A stretch of 64,000 nt of DNA from Variovorax paradoxus NBRC 15149 (GTDB lineage: Bacteria > Pseudomonadota > Gammaproteobacteria > Burkholderiales > Burkholderiaceae_C). A model generated the notes under the pieces. That model was not told the origin of the DNA and made no database searches. It was given only the letters and a program-made list of their open reading frames with translations. Position 1 is the stretch's first letter, and the number at the start of each line of letters is the position of its first letter. Position numbers and translations under genes: made by a program. The stretch lies in the NCBI RefSeq assembly GCF_001591365.1, contig NZ_BCUT01000001.1, positions 434,001-498,000 on the forward strand, given 5' to 3'. This document shows, piece after piece, positions 25,644-34,750 of this stretch.

Positions 25644-27164
25644 TCATCGGCGTGCGGCCTCGGCCGTGCGCAGGGACAGGCCCAGCGCCACACGCCGTTC
25701 GAGCCAGGGACTTGGCCGGTAGCGCGGATCGCCCGTCACCGCCTGCATGCGTCGCAGGATCGCGAGCACCCGCGCCCCGCCGATGCGGTCTCCCCAGGAC
25801 AGCGGACCTTGCGGATAGCCAAGCCCCAGCTTGACCGCATCTTCGATGTCCTCCACCGATGCAATGCCGCGCTGTGCGATCTGGGCCGCGATGTTGACGA
25901 CGGTCGCCAGCACGCGTTGCACGATGAAGCCGGGGCTGTCGTTGATCACCGTGACGCCCACGCCGTCGTGTGCGCACAGCGCGTGCGCGGCGTCGCGCAT
26001 GGCCGGCGCGGTGGCCACCGTGAGCATGAGGGTGCGATGGCGCCCCAGGCCGGGCAGCGGGTCGATCGCGACGCAACGCGCAGCATCGAGCCCGAGCGCG
26101 ACCGCCTCACCGGTGGCGTCGCCGCCCCAGGGCTGGACGATCAGAAGTGCCTCGGGCGTCGGACGTTCGACCCATTGCGCACCGGCGGCCTCCACCAGCG
26201 TCTTCAACGCGTCGCGCTCCGCGGCCTCCGGCGCCACCCAGACCTCCAGGCCGGTCGGCAGCGCCGGCACCGGGGCCGTCGGCGGAACCTGTCGCGCATC
26301 GCCTTCATAGGCATACCAGCCCTGCCCTGTCTTGCGACCGAACAGACCTGCCGCCACCCGCGGCGGCACCAAAGACGAGGGACGGAAGCGCGGCTCCTGC
26401 TGGAACTGCTCGTAGATCGAACTCATCACCTTGCTCGAGACGTCCAGTCCTGTGAGATCGAGCAGCTCGAAAGGCCCCATCCGGAAGCCGGCCGCCTCGC
26501 GCAGCACAAGGTCGATCTGGTCGACGCTGGCCGACTGTTCCTCGAGCAGGCGAAGCCCTTCCGTGTAAAGGCCGCGTCCCGCATGGTTCACGAGGAACCC
26601 CGGTTGATCCGCCGCCACCACCGCGCGATGGCCCGCACCCGCGACCAGGTCGCGCAATGCGGTGACCACCGCCGGCGCGGTACGCACCGCGGCGATCACC
26701 TCGGCCACCTTCATGAGCGGCACCGGATTGAAAAAATGCAGGCCCGCCACCCGCTGCGGATGTGCGCACGCGGCTGCGATCTCGGCGACCACGAGCGACG
26801 AAGTGTTGCTCGCGAGGATCGCCTCGGGCGAGACGACTGCTTCGAGGCTGCGGAACAGCGCGCGCTTGGCCTCCAGGTCTTCCACGATGGCTTCGATCAG
26901 GACGTTGCAATCCGCGAGGTCCTGCATCGTCTCGGCGGCATGGATCTGACCGCGGATGCGCTCGAATTCATCGGCGTCGAGGCGGCCCTTCTCGACACCC
27001 CGACCGATCATGCCGACGACGAATTCCACCGCCTTGCCTGCGGCGCCTTCGAAGCTGTCGAAGCAATGCACCCGGTGCCCGGCCTGGGCGAAGAGCTGCA
27101 CGATGCCGCGACCCATGGTCCCGGCGCCGATGACGGCGATCTTGAGTTTGTCTGTCATGGTCAT
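25644..27164 (-). CDS. 3-hydroxyacyl-CoA dehydrogenase (two-domain PaaH type)
   Basis: 506-residue NAD-dependent dehydrogenase converting 3-hydroxyacyl-CoA to 3-oxoacyl-CoA. The Rossmann motif IAVIGAGTMGRGI is at residues 9-21, then ASNTSSL and HFFNPVPLMKV with the catalytic His. It has the C-terminal dimerisation domain plus a second copy of that domain from about residue 390, which gives the PaaH length. The ATG at 27164 overlaps the enoyl-CoA hydratase stop as ATGA. It acts after the hydratase at 27161 and before the thiolase at 30403. Confidence 0.9.
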   Translation of the reverse strand: MTMTDKLKIAVIGAGTMGRGIVQLFAQAGHRVHCFDSFEGAAGKAVEFVVGMIGRGVEKGRLDADEFERIRGQIHAAETMQDLADCNVLIEAIVEDLEAKRALFRSLEAVVSPEAILASNTSSLVVAEIAAACAHPQRVAGLHFFNPVPLMKVAEVIAAVRTAPAVVTALRDLVAGAGHRAVVAADQPGFLVNHAGRGLYTEGLRLLEEQSASVDQIDLVLREAAGFRMGPFELLDLTGLDVSSKVMSSIYEQFQQEPRFRPSSLVPPRVAAGLFGRKTGQGWYAYEGDARQVPPTAPVPALPTGLEVWVAPEAAERDALKTLVEAAGAQWVERPTPEALLIVQPWGGDATGEAVALGLDAARCVAIDPLPGLGRHRTLMLTVATAPAMRDAAHALCAHDGVGVTVINDSPGFIVQRVLATVVNIAAQIAQRGIASVEDIEDAVKLGLGYPQGPLSWGDRIGGARVLAILRRMQAVTGDPRYRPSPWLERRVALGLSLRTAEAARR

Positions 27165-27952
27165 TTGCCGGTGAATTCCGGGCGTCGCTTGTCGAGGAAG
27201 GCACGCATGCCCTCGGTCTTGTCGGGGGTGTCGAAGAGCAGCAGGAACTCCCGGTTCTCCAGCGCGAGGGCCGCGTCGAGCGGCAGGTCGGGGCCCTGGC
27301 GAAGCATGCGGCGCGTGGCGGCAACCGCCTTGGGCGGCATGCGCGCGGCCTTGCGCGCCAGCGCCGTTGCGCGCGCCAGTGCCTGGCCCTCTTCAGCCAG
27401 CTCGGCCACCAGGCCGAGCTGGAAGGCGCGGTCGGCCGTCAGTTGCTCGCCGGTCAGCAAAAGCATCGCGGCCACCGGCCGGCCCACGGCGCGCAGCAGT
27501 CGCTGTGTGCCGCCGGCGCCGGGCATGATGCCGACCGCCAACTCCGGCTGGCCGAAGCGCGCGGTCGAATCGGCCACGATGAAGTCGCACATCATCGCCA
27601 ACTCGCAGCCCGCACCGAGTGCGAAACCGGCGACCGCTGCGATGGTCGGCTTGCTGCATTGCGCCACCGGCGCCCAGTACTGGCCCAGGTCGATGCCGGC
27701 CACCTCCTGCGCCCCCTTGTCGACCAGCAGGTTCAGGTCGGCGCCGGCCGCGAACACGGTGCCGCCGGTGATGACGATGGCGCGGATCGCGTCATCGTGG
27801 TCCAGCGTCATGACCGCCTCGGCAATCGCGCGGCGCATGGCGATGTCGAGCGCATTGCGCTTCTCCGGCCGGTTCAGCACGACGATGCCGACGGCGCCGT
27901 CGCGCTCGATCCGCACGCCCTCCGGTGTCGGCCCGTTGGCGGCGCCCGTCAT
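27161..27952 (-). CDS. Enoyl-CoA hydratase with both catalytic glutamates
   Basis: 263-residue crotonase that adds water to a 2-enoyl-CoA. Oxyanion loop AAGADLNLLV; the two acidic positions are both present (GALGAGCELAMMCD-type helix with Glu and GQPELAVGIMPGAGGTQRL with Glu). This makes it the best candidate for the true hydratase of the operon. The ATG at 27952 overlaps the stop of the preceding crotonase gene as ATGA, and its own stop overlaps the HADH start. Family certain; chain specificity unknown. Confidence 0.9.
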   Translation of the reverse strand: MTGAANGPTPEGVRIERDGAVGIVVLNRPEKRNALDIAMRRAIAEAVMTLDHDDAIRAIVITGGTVFAAGADLNLLVDKGAQEVAGIDLGQYWAPVAQCSKPTIAAVAGFALGAGCELAMMCDFIVADSTARFGQPELAVGIMPGAGGTQRLLRAVGRPVAAMLLLTGEQLTADRAFQLGLVAELAEEGQALARATALARKAARMPPKAVAATRRMLRQGPDLPLDAALALENREFLLLFDTPDKTEGMRAFLDKRRPEFTGK

Positions 27953-28758
27953 GCCTTCACTCCCGGCATCCCGATGAAATCGGCGGGCCGCTTGTTCTTG
28001 AAGGCGTCGTAGCCCTCGCGGAACTCGTCGCCGGTCAGGCTCACCGCCTGGTCGTCTTCCTCGCGCTGCAGCTCGAAGTCGAGCGAGGAAGAAACACGCG
28101 TGAGCCGGTCCTTCATCCGCGCAAAAGCCCCCATCGGGAGCCGCGCGAGCTCGCTCGCCTTCTCGATGGCGCAGGCCATCACCTGGTCGTCGGCCACCAG
28201 CACGTCGGCCAGACCGATGCGCTGCGCTTCCTCGCCGCGCACAGGCACGCCCGCCGTGAGGATGCGTCGGGCCTCGCGCACGCCCACACGGCGCGGCAGC
28301 GTGAGCATCTGCCCCCAGTCCGGCACCAGCCCGAGCTGGAGAAAGGGAAACAGGATGCGGGTCCCCGCCCCCACAACGATGTGATCGCCGAGCAGCGCGA
28401 GGCCGACTGCCGCGCCGGCGCCGATGCCTTCGACGGCACTGACCACCGGCATGCGCAAGGCCGCGACCATGCGGCACAGCGCCGCGACGTGCTGCATCCG
28501 TGCCCGCGCGCCGGCCTCGTCCAGCCCCAGCATGCTCGGCACATCGCCGCCGGCCGAGAACACGCCCGCCGTTCCACCGAACACCAGCGCGCGCACGCTG
28601 CCGTCGTCACGGATGCCGGCGATCGCGGCGGTGAGCGCTTGCCGCACATCGTGGTCGATCGCATTGCGCTTGTCGGGGCGGTTGATCAGAAGGCGCGCCA
28701 CGTGGGGGGCGGGCCGGTCCAGCAACACCACCGGGTTCGGATTCGCAGGGACAGTCAT
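27949..28758 (-). CDS. Enoyl-CoA hydratase/isomerase family protein lacking the usual glutamates
   Basis: 269-residue crotonase-fold protein. Substrate and oxyanion segments are present (INRPDKRNAIDHD, FSAGGDVPSM, GIGAGAAVGLALLGDHIV), but the hydratase glutamates are absent. The second site reads FPFLQLGLVPDWG, a form seen in isomerases and other crotonases. The ATG at 28758 is preferred over an in-frame TTG at 28779 because AAGG precedes it closely. It overlaps the following hydratase gene by 4 bp. Possible roles are double-bond isomerisation or C-C hydrolysis of a ring product. Confidence 0.85.
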   Translation of the reverse strand: MTVPANPNPVVLLDRPAPHVARLLINRPDKRNAIDHDVRQALTAAIAGIRDDGSVRALVFGGTAGVFSAGGDVPSMLGLDEAGARARMQHVAALCRMVAALRMPVVSAVEGIGAGAAVGLALLGDHIVVGAGTRILFPFLQLGLVPDWGQMLTLPRRVGVREARRILTAGVPVRGEEAQRIGLADVLVADDQVMACAIEKASELARLPMGAFARMKDRLTRVSSSLDFELQREEDDQAVSLTGDEFREGYDAFKNKRPADFIGMPGVKA

Positions 28759-28801
28759 ATGCCTTGGCGTTTCATTCAAAGGAAGGGGTCGGTGCGCCCG
28801 C

Positions 28802-30361
28802 TCAGGCGACCTGGCGGCCGCGGCCAGCCCAGTGCGACTCGCGCAGCTTGTTCTTCTGGATCTTTCCTGCGCCGGACAACGGAAGCTCCATGCGCACTTC
28901 GACGCTGCGCGGGCACTTGTAGCCCGCGATGTGCGTCTTGCAATGGGCGATCAGCTCCGCTTCCGACACGCTCTGGCCCGGCTTGAGCACCACCACCGCA
29001 TGCACGCTCTCGCCCCACTTCTCGCTCGGGACGCCGATCACCGCGCACGCCGCAATGGCCGCGTGCTTGAGGACGGCGTTCTCGACCTCGGCCGAATAGA
29101 CGTTCTCGCCGCCGCTGACCACCATGTCCTTCATGCGGTCCACGATGAAGATGAAGCCTTCTTCGTCCATGTAGGCACCGTCGCCTGAGTGCACCCAACC
29201 GTTTCGCAGGGTGGTGGCGTCGTCTTCCGGGCGATTCCAGTAGCCCGTCATGGCGGACATGCCGCGTGCGGCGATCTCGCCCACCGTGCCGCGTGGCAGT
29301 TCCTTGCCGTCGGCGCCGACGATCCTGATCTCGGCCAGCGCCGCCGCACGCCCGGCCGAACGCAGCTTGCCCAGCGCGCGCCCCTCGGCCGTGTGGTAGT
29401 ACGGCGGCAGGTAGCTCACGCAACCCGAGAGTTCGGTCATGCCGTAGCCCTGCATCAGGGCCAACTGCGGGAAAGCCGCGGTCAGGCGGTCGAGCAGCGT
29501 TTCGGCGATGGGCGATGCGCCGTACACCATGAACTTCAGGCTGCCCAGATCGAACGTGTTGAACTCGGGGTGGTCCAGCACCATCTGGATCATGGTCGGC
29601 ACCAGCAGCGTGTCGGTCACTCGCTCGTTCTGCACCGTCTCCATGAACTGCAGCGCGTTGAAGGTCGGCAGCAGAACGTGCGTACCGCCGGCAATGAACT
29701 GCCACCAGACGCCCATGGCGCCCGCGAGGTGAAAGACCGGCGCGGCGTGCAGGTACACCGGGCCCACGGGGTAGCCCATGGCCAGCCGATTGAGGGCCGC
29801 ACCCATGAGGCTGTCATGGGACGTCATCACGCCCTTGGGGAAACCCGTGGTGCCGCCGGTATAGAACACCGCGGCCAGGTCCGAGCCGCCTGCGCCCACG
29901 TCGTCCACGGGGTCGGACTGCGCGATCAACTGCTCGTACTCGACCATGCCTGCGGGACATGCTCCATTGCCGAGATAGATGATCTCGCGCAGCGTGCGCG
30001 ATTCGGCCCGCACCTCGTCCATCAGCGGCAGATGGGCGTCGTCCACGAAGAGCTGCGTGGTCTCGCAATCGTTGAACGAGAAGGCGAGCTCCTTCGCGCT
30101 CCATCGCGTGTTGGCCGGATTGATCGCCGCGCCGAGCCAGAACACTGCCATGAAGACTTCAAGGTAGCGGTCCGAGTTGAGAGACACGATGCCGACCCGG
30201 TCGCCCTTCTTGACACCGAGGCTGCGCAGGCCGCCGGCCAGGTGCTGGACGCGGCCGACAAACTCGGCATAGGTCTGGCGGCGCCCATCGGCGACCGTTG
30301 CGATTCGATGCGGGTTCTGCTGCAAAGCGCGGTGGATGGATTGGGTTAGGCTGACGGTCAT
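28802..30361 (-). CDS. AMP-dependent acyl-CoA ligase (operon copy)
   Basis: 519-residue ANL-family ligase of the fatty-acid/aromatic-acid type, shorter than the two Liv-linked ligases. ATP loop VFYTGGTTGFPKGVM, later GYGMTELSG, WVHSGDGAYMDEEG and DRMKDMVVSGGENVYSAEVE; the C-terminal Lys candidate lies in LSGAGKIQKNKL. The ATG at 30361 begins MTVSLTQSIHRAL. It probably activates either the original acid or a later free-acid intermediate. Three ligases in one regulon suggests more than one CoA activation step or substrate. Confidence 0.88.
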   Translation of the reverse strand: MTVSLTQSIHRALQQNPHRIATVADGRRQTYAEFVGRVQHLAGGLRSLGVKKGDRVGIVSLNSDRYLEVFMAVFWLGAAINPANTRWSAKELAFSFNDCETTQLFVDDAHLPLMDEVRAESRTLREIIYLGNGACPAGMVEYEQLIAQSDPVDDVGAGGSDLAAVFYTGGTTGFPKGVMTSHDSLMGAALNRLAMGYPVGPVYLHAAPVFHLAGAMGVWWQFIAGGTHVLLPTFNALQFMETVQNERVTDTLLVPTMIQMVLDHPEFNTFDLGSLKFMVYGASPIAETLLDRLTAAFPQLALMQGYGMTELSGCVSYLPPYYHTAEGRALGKLRSAGRAAALAEIRIVGADGKELPRGTVGEIAARGMSAMTGYWNRPEDDATTLRNGWVHSGDGAYMDEEGFIFIVDRMKDMVVSGGENVYSAEVENAVLKHAAIAACAVIGVPSEKWGESVHAVVVLKPGQSVSEAELIAHCKTHIAGYKCPRSVEVRMELPLSGAGKIQKNKLRESHWAGRGRQVA

Positions 30362-30402
30362 GATTTGCGCGTGGACGAAAGTGGGGCGAACGGGGGGCGC
30401 GC

Positions 30403-31605
30403 TCAGGCGCCTTCGAGGCCGACGATGGAAACCGAACAGACGTTCTGCGAAGGCTGGCCGCCGAGGTTGTGCGTCAGACCGACGGAGGGATTGCTCAGCT
30501 GGCGGGGGCCCGCCCTGCCCTGCAGCTGCAGGTACATCTCGTAGAGCATGCGAATGCCGCTGGCGCCGATCGGGTGGCCGAAGCACTTGAGGCCGCCGTC
30601 GATCTGGCACGGGATCTTTCCGTCGGCATCGAACATGCCGTCGAGCACGTCCTTCACGCCGCCGCCCACATCGGACAGGCCCAGGTCTTCCATCGTCACC
30701 AGCTCAGTGATCGAGAAGCAGTCGTGCACCTCGGTCATGCTGATCTGCTCGCGCGGCCTGGTGATGCCGGCCTCGGCATAGGCGCGCTGGGCCGCGATGC
30801 GCGCGGTGTGGACGTAGCTTCCGTCCCATTCGTTGGACTGCAGCTCCCAGCCGTTGGAGGTCACGATCTGCAGCGCCTTGAAGGTCACGAGGTCGCGCTT
30901 GCCCAGGCTGCGTGCGATGTCGGGCCGCGTGACGATCACGGCGGCCGCGCCGTCGGACACGCCCGCGCAGTCGAACAGGCCCAGCGGCTCGGCGATGATC
31001 GGGGCCTTCAGCACCGTCTCTTCGCTCACGGCCTTCTGGAAGTGCGCCTTCGGGTTCTTCGCGCCGTTAGCATGGCTCTTGACCGAGACGTGCGCAATCG
31101 CCCGCTTGAGCAGCGCCGCATCGACGCCATGCTTGCTGCTGTAGGCCGAAGCCAGCTGCGCGAAGTTGGCCGGCGCCACCGCATTGGGATACCACTGCGG
31201 AATGTAGGTGCCGACCGTGGCCACCGGCAGGCCGCCGTAGCCGGTGTCCTTGAGCTTTTCCACCCCCAGCGCTATCGCGATGTCGCACGCACCGGCGGCC
31301 ACGGCGTACACCGCTGCGCGGATGGCCTCGGAGCCGCCGGCGCAGAAGTTCTCCACGCGCGTCACCCCGATGTTGGGCAGGCGCAGCGCGATGCCCATCG
31401 GTGTGCCGCCGCGGCCGGTGCCGACGTCGTCCATGTGGGTCGAGAACCATGCGGCGTCGAGCTGCCCGGGCGCAATGCCGGCGTCCGCCATGGCCTCGTT
31501 GTAGGCCTCGACCATGAGGTCCTCCGGGCTTGCGTCCCAGCGCTCGCCGAACTTGCTGCAGCCCATCCCGAGGATGGCGACCTTGTCTTTGATACCTGCG
31601 GCCAT
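30403..31605 (-). CDS. SCP2-type thiolase (operon copy)
   Basis: 400-residue thiolase of the SCP2/acetyl-CoA acetyltransferase family. Nucleophile segment ENFCAGGSEA, the EVHDCFSITE motif, and GHPIGASGIRM near the end. It cleaves 3-oxoacyl-CoA or condenses acyl groups. It lies 3 bp downstream of the HMG-CoA-synthase-like/DUF35 gene. In archaea and bacteria, SCP2 thiolases often form complexes in which a DUF35 protein bridges the thiolase and an HMG-CoA-synthase-like enzyme, so a physical complex is likely here. The start has GGAG upstream. Confidence 0.88.
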   Translation of the reverse strand: MAAGIKDKVAILGMGCSKFGERWDASPEDLMVEAYNEAMADAGIAPGQLDAAWFSTHMDDVGTGRGGTPMGIALRLPNIGVTRVENFCAGGSEAIRAAVYAVAAGACDIAIALGVEKLKDTGYGGLPVATVGTYIPQWYPNAVAPANFAQLASAYSSKHGVDAALLKRAIAHVSVKSHANGAKNPKAHFQKAVSEETVLKAPIIAEPLGLFDCAGVSDGAAAVIVTRPDIARSLGKRDLVTFKALQIVTSNGWELQSNEWDGSYVHTARIAAQRAYAEAGITRPREQISMTEVHDCFSITELVTMEDLGLSDVGGGVKDVLDGMFDADGKIPCQIDGGLKCFGHPIGASGIRMLYEMYLQLQGRAGPRQLSNPSVGLTHNLGGQPSQNVCSVSIVGLEGA

Positions 31606-31608
31606 GAT

Positions 31609-33084
31609 TTACTCCGATCCTTTTTCCGTTGCGGCAGCGCGCACCGGGGTGGCTTTCCAGAAATAGCGGGTGTAGCCGCGGCGGTCGTCGATGTCCTTGA
31701 TGCGGAACGTCATCTCGACCGAACTGCCGGCGTCGATCTCGCCCTCGCCGGTATCGGTGAACTCCATGAGCACGCGACCGCCGCCGTCGAAGTCGACCTG
31801 CCCGTAGCGATGCGGCGGCGAACGGTGGAACGACAGGAACTCGGCCGACCAGCTCAGCACGGTGCCGCGGCGCTCGGCCAGCTTGTAGGGCTTCTGCGTG
31901 TCCTGCAGCGGCTTGCCTTGGTCGTACGAGATGCGCGACGGCGGGAAGTGCACGCTGCCGGTCACCTCACAGCGGCCGGCGACCAGGCCCAGGATCGCGC
32001 TGCGATGGCGGTAGGCGGTGGACAGTGCGGTCTTGCGGTCCTGCTCGCCGCGCATGCCGCGCTCGAGGTCCAACTGTTCCTTGAAAGACAGGAAGCGCGT
32101 GTACGCCGTTTCTTCGAGGCCGCGGCGGATCCATTCGCTCACTCCCTTGGCCGGACGGAAGTTACGGACCTCGTCGGTGACGCGGAACATCATCGCCTGC
32201 GCCCCGCTGCCGAACTGGGCCAACAGGATGTGCTGGCCGGGCACGGCGCGCTCGAGCACATGGGCCAGCAGCAGCATGCCGTGCGACAGGCCGGTGTCGC
32301 CCACGCGCGAGGCCAGCGAGTCGACCACCGCCTCTTCGCGCACGCCGCAGGTCTTGGCCAGTTGCCGGTCCATCTTCTGGAAGGTGGTCGGAAAGATGAA
32401 GTGGTCGATCTGCGTGGCTTCGACCTTCGCCTCGGCCAGTGCAGCCTTCACGGCCCGTGGCACGAGCTTGGTGATGCCCTCGTCGCGCACCCAACGCTCT
32501 TCCCAGGCGTAGTCGATGTCCTCGCCTGTGGCGCGGAAGTGATCGACAAAATCGACCGTGACCGTTCCGGCGCCCAGGTACTCGGCCAGCACCTTGTCGC
32601 GACCCACCTGGAGCGCGGCGGCGCCGTCACCGAAGTCCAGTTCCTGCGAACTGGCCGCACGTGTCTTGCGGTTGTCGGATGCCAGCACCAGCACATCGCC
32701 GCCGCCGCCGCGCACCTGCGCCACGGCCTGCGCGAGCGCTGAGAGGCCGGCGCGCTGCGAGCCGGTGACATCAGCGGCCTGCACGTCGTCGCGCAAGGTG
32801 AGCGCTTCGCACACCACGCCGGCATTCAGTCGCTCGGCGAAGGGCAACGTGCCCGATGCCAACAGCACGCTGGCGATGCGCGAGCGATCGTCCGCCGCGC
32901 CGAGGCAGTCGCGCGCTGCGGCCACCGCCATCGTGATGCTGTCTTCGTCCCAGTTGGCAAAAGCGCGCGTGCCCTTGGCAGCGTTGACGAACTGGGGGGC
33001 GTACCAGGCATTGGCCTCGGCCGCCGCGCGGCGAACAAGCCGCAAGCGGGGCACGTAGCCGCCGTATCCGACGATTCCGAACAT
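31609..33084 (-). CDS. HMG-CoA synthase/KAS III-like protein fused to DUF35 OB-fold domain
   Basis: 491-residue fusion. Residues 1-340 follow the thiolase-fold HMG-CoA-synthase/KAS III pattern (MFGIVGYGGYVPRLRL start, ELDFGDGAAAL, HGMLLLAHVLERA, LAQFGSGAQAMMF). Residues 350-480 are a DUF35 OB-fold with only one Cys left of the usual zinc ribbon (GRCEVTGSVHFPPS). At the position of the nucleophilic Cys the segment reads DVTGSQRAG, so the Cys appears to be replaced by Gln. It would not then form an acyl-enzyme in the normal way. It lies next to the SCP2 thiolase. Likely a partner or a decarboxylase-like variant; function not established. Confidence 0.75.
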   Translation of the reverse strand: MFGIVGYGGYVPRLRLVRRAAAEANAWYAPQFVNAAKGTRAFANWDEDSITMAVAAARDCLGAADDRSRIASVLLASGTLPFAERLNAGVVCEALTLRDDVQAADVTGSQRAGLSALAQAVAQVRGGGGDVLVLASDNRKTRAASSQELDFGDGAAALQVGRDKVLAEYLGAGTVTVDFVDHFRATGEDIDYAWEERWVRDEGITKLVPRAVKAALAEAKVEATQIDHFIFPTTFQKMDRQLAKTCGVREEAVVDSLASRVGDTGLSHGMLLLAHVLERAVPGQHILLAQFGSGAQAMMFRVTDEVRNFRPAKGVSEWIRRGLEETAYTRFLSFKEQLDLERGMRGEQDRKTALSTAYRHRSAILGLVAGRCEVTGSVHFPPSRISYDQGKPLQDTQKPYKLAERRGTVLSWSAEFLSFHRSPPHRYGQVDFDGGGRVLMEFTDTGEGEIDAGSSVEMTFRIKDIDDRRGYTRYFWKATPVRAAATEKGSE

Positions 33085-33086
33085 GG

Positions 33087-34025
33087 TCAGGACTTTCTCG
33101 TGATGGAAGGGGTTGAAAAAAGGCTTCGAACGAAGGCACCAATGGCGCGCCGGGCGTCGCGCGCTTCGGGCAGGTCGTCAGGGAATTGCTGGAAGACGTG
33201 GATCATTCGGTCCCACACCTCCAGGTGCACATCGACACCGGCCGCCTTCGCCTTCGCGGCGAAGTCGACCGAATCGCTGAGCACCGTCTCGCGGTCGCCG
33301 ACCTGGATCAGCAGCGGCGGCAGGCCGTGCAGTTCAGCGAACAGAGGCGACACCCACGGATGCCGGGGATCGCCGTCGGCGCCGAGGGCGTTGCGCGCCA
33401 TGGCGAGGATCATTGGACGTTGGTGAATCGGGTCGCTCTCGGCGCGCGAGACATAGCTCTCGCCCGCGGCCGTCATGTCAGTCCAGGCGGACATCAGCAC
33501 CGCGCCCGTGGGCAGTGCGCGGCCCGCGTCGCGCAACTTGATCAGGGCGGCCAGCACGAGGCTGCCACCCGCCGAGTCGCCCGCGAAGACGATGTCGACG
33601 GGCTGCGTGCCCTGTGCGATCAGCCAGTCGTAAGCGGCGCAGGCATCGTCGAGCGCGGCCGGATGACGATGCTCGGGGGCAAGTCGATAGTCCAGGCCCA
33701 GCACGCGGCAGCCTGTGGCTTCGGAAATCCCCGCCATCAGCTCGCGGTGCGAATGCACTGACCCGACCTGGAAGCCGCCGCCATGAAAGTAGAGCACCAC
33801 GCGCTGCGGATTCGCCTTTGCCGCGGCGATCCACTCGGCCTTCAGGCCGCCGATGGTCACAGCCTGCACCGCAGCCTCCAAGGGCTGGCCGCCGAAGAGC
33901 GCGTCCCAATCGGCGCGCATCTGTGCCACCGTGGTGTTCCGGCCCCAGCTTCGGTAGACCGACAGCACGCGGCGGATAACGCCATCGAGCTGTTCGTCGG
34001 AAGCGGTGATCCTGCGCTCGCTCAT
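33087..34025 (-). CDS. Alpha/beta hydrolase of the hormone-sensitive-lipase (HSL) type
   Basis: 312-residue cytoplasmic esterase. The HSL oxyanion motif YFHGGGFQVG lies near residue 80, the nucleophile elbow is GDSAGGS near residue 150, then a candidate Asp in QVGDRETVLSDS and a His in DRMIHVFQQFP. The ATG at 34025 overlaps the SDR stop as ATGA. These enzymes hydrolyse short acyl or aryl esters and lactones, so it could open a lactone or remove an ester group from the pathway substrate. Substrate unknown. Confidence 0.88.
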   Translation of the reverse strand: MSERRITASDEQLDGVIRRVLSVYRSWGRNTTVAQMRADWDALFGGQPLEAAVQAVTIGGLKAEWIAAAKANPQRVVLYFHGGGFQVGSVHSHRELMAGISEATGCRVLGLDYRLAPEHRHPAALDDACAAYDWLIAQGTQPVDIVFAGDSAGGSLVLAALIKLRDAGRALPTGAVLMSAWTDMTAAGESYVSRAESDPIHQRPMILAMARNALGADGDPRHPWVSPLFAELHGLPPLLIQVGDRETVLSDSVDFAAKAKAAGVDVHLEVWDRMIHVFQQFPDDLPEARDARRAIGAFVRSLFSTPSITRKS

Positions 34026-34750
34026 TGGCCGCACCCCATGCCGCCTGAAACACCCAAGGTCTCGCCGGTGATGAACGCCGCAGCGTCGGAAGCCAGGAAG
34101 GCGACCGCGGCAGCCACTTCCTCGGGCGTGCCAAGCCGACCCGCCAGCGTGGCGCCCTTCATGGCGTCCAGCAGCTTGTCGCCGCCAGCGGCCACGGCTT
34201 CGCGCAGCAGCGGCGTGTCGATCGGCCCGGGCGCGATCACGTTGGCCGTGATGCCCTTGCGGCCGTTCTCGCGCGCGATGGAACGCGTGAAGGCGATCAC
34301 GCCGCCTTTGGCCGCGGCATACACCGCCGCGCCGCGCGAACCCATGCGGCCGGCCTCGGAGGCGATATTGATGATGCGGCCGAAGCCCGCCGCCTGCATT
34401 GCGGGCAAGGCCGCGTGCGTGGTGGCGAACACCGATTCGAGATTGACGGCCAGCAGCCGGCGCCAGTCGGCGATTTCGGTCTTGGTGAAGTAGGCATGCT
34501 GGTCGATGCCCGCGTTGTTCACCAGGACCTGATGCGGCCCGGTGTCGAGCACCGTGCGCTGCACACGCTCAAGGTCCGCCACGTCAAGTTGGACTGCGAT
34601 GGCCCCGATCTCAGCAGCCAGAGCCTGCGCGCTCGCGATGTCCAGGTCGGCAATGATCACACGCGCGCCGTCGGCCGCCAGCCGCCGCGCAATAGCAGCG
34701 CCGATGCCCTTGGCGCCGCCGGTGAGGAACACGCTGTGCATCGTGCTCAT
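34022..34750 (-). CDS. Short-chain dehydrogenase/reductase (SDR)
   Basis: 242-residue classical SDR. Cofactor motif LTGGAKGIGAAIA at residues 8-20, an Asp after the second strand (ADLDIA) that suggests NAD preference, NNAG near residue 82, catalytic Ser in NIASEAG and YAAAKGG with Tyr and Lys. The final GETLGVSGGMGCGQ matches the family end. Possible roles: dehydrogenation of the cis-dihydrodiol made by the Rieske oxygenase, or of a hydroxyacyl-CoA. ATGA overlaps on both sides place it firmly in the operon. Confidence 0.88.
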   Translation of the reverse strand: MSTMHSVFLTGGAKGIGAAIARRLAADGARVIIADLDIASAQALAAEIGAIAVQLDVADLERVQRTVLDTGPHQVLVNNAGIDQHAYFTKTEIADWRRLLAVNLESVFATTHAALPAMQAAGFGRIINIASEAGRMGSRGAAVYAAAKGGVIAFTRSIARENGRKGITANVIAPGPIDTPLLREAVAAGGDKLLDAMKGATLAGRLGTPEEVAAAVAFLASDAAAFITGETLGVSGGMGCGQ

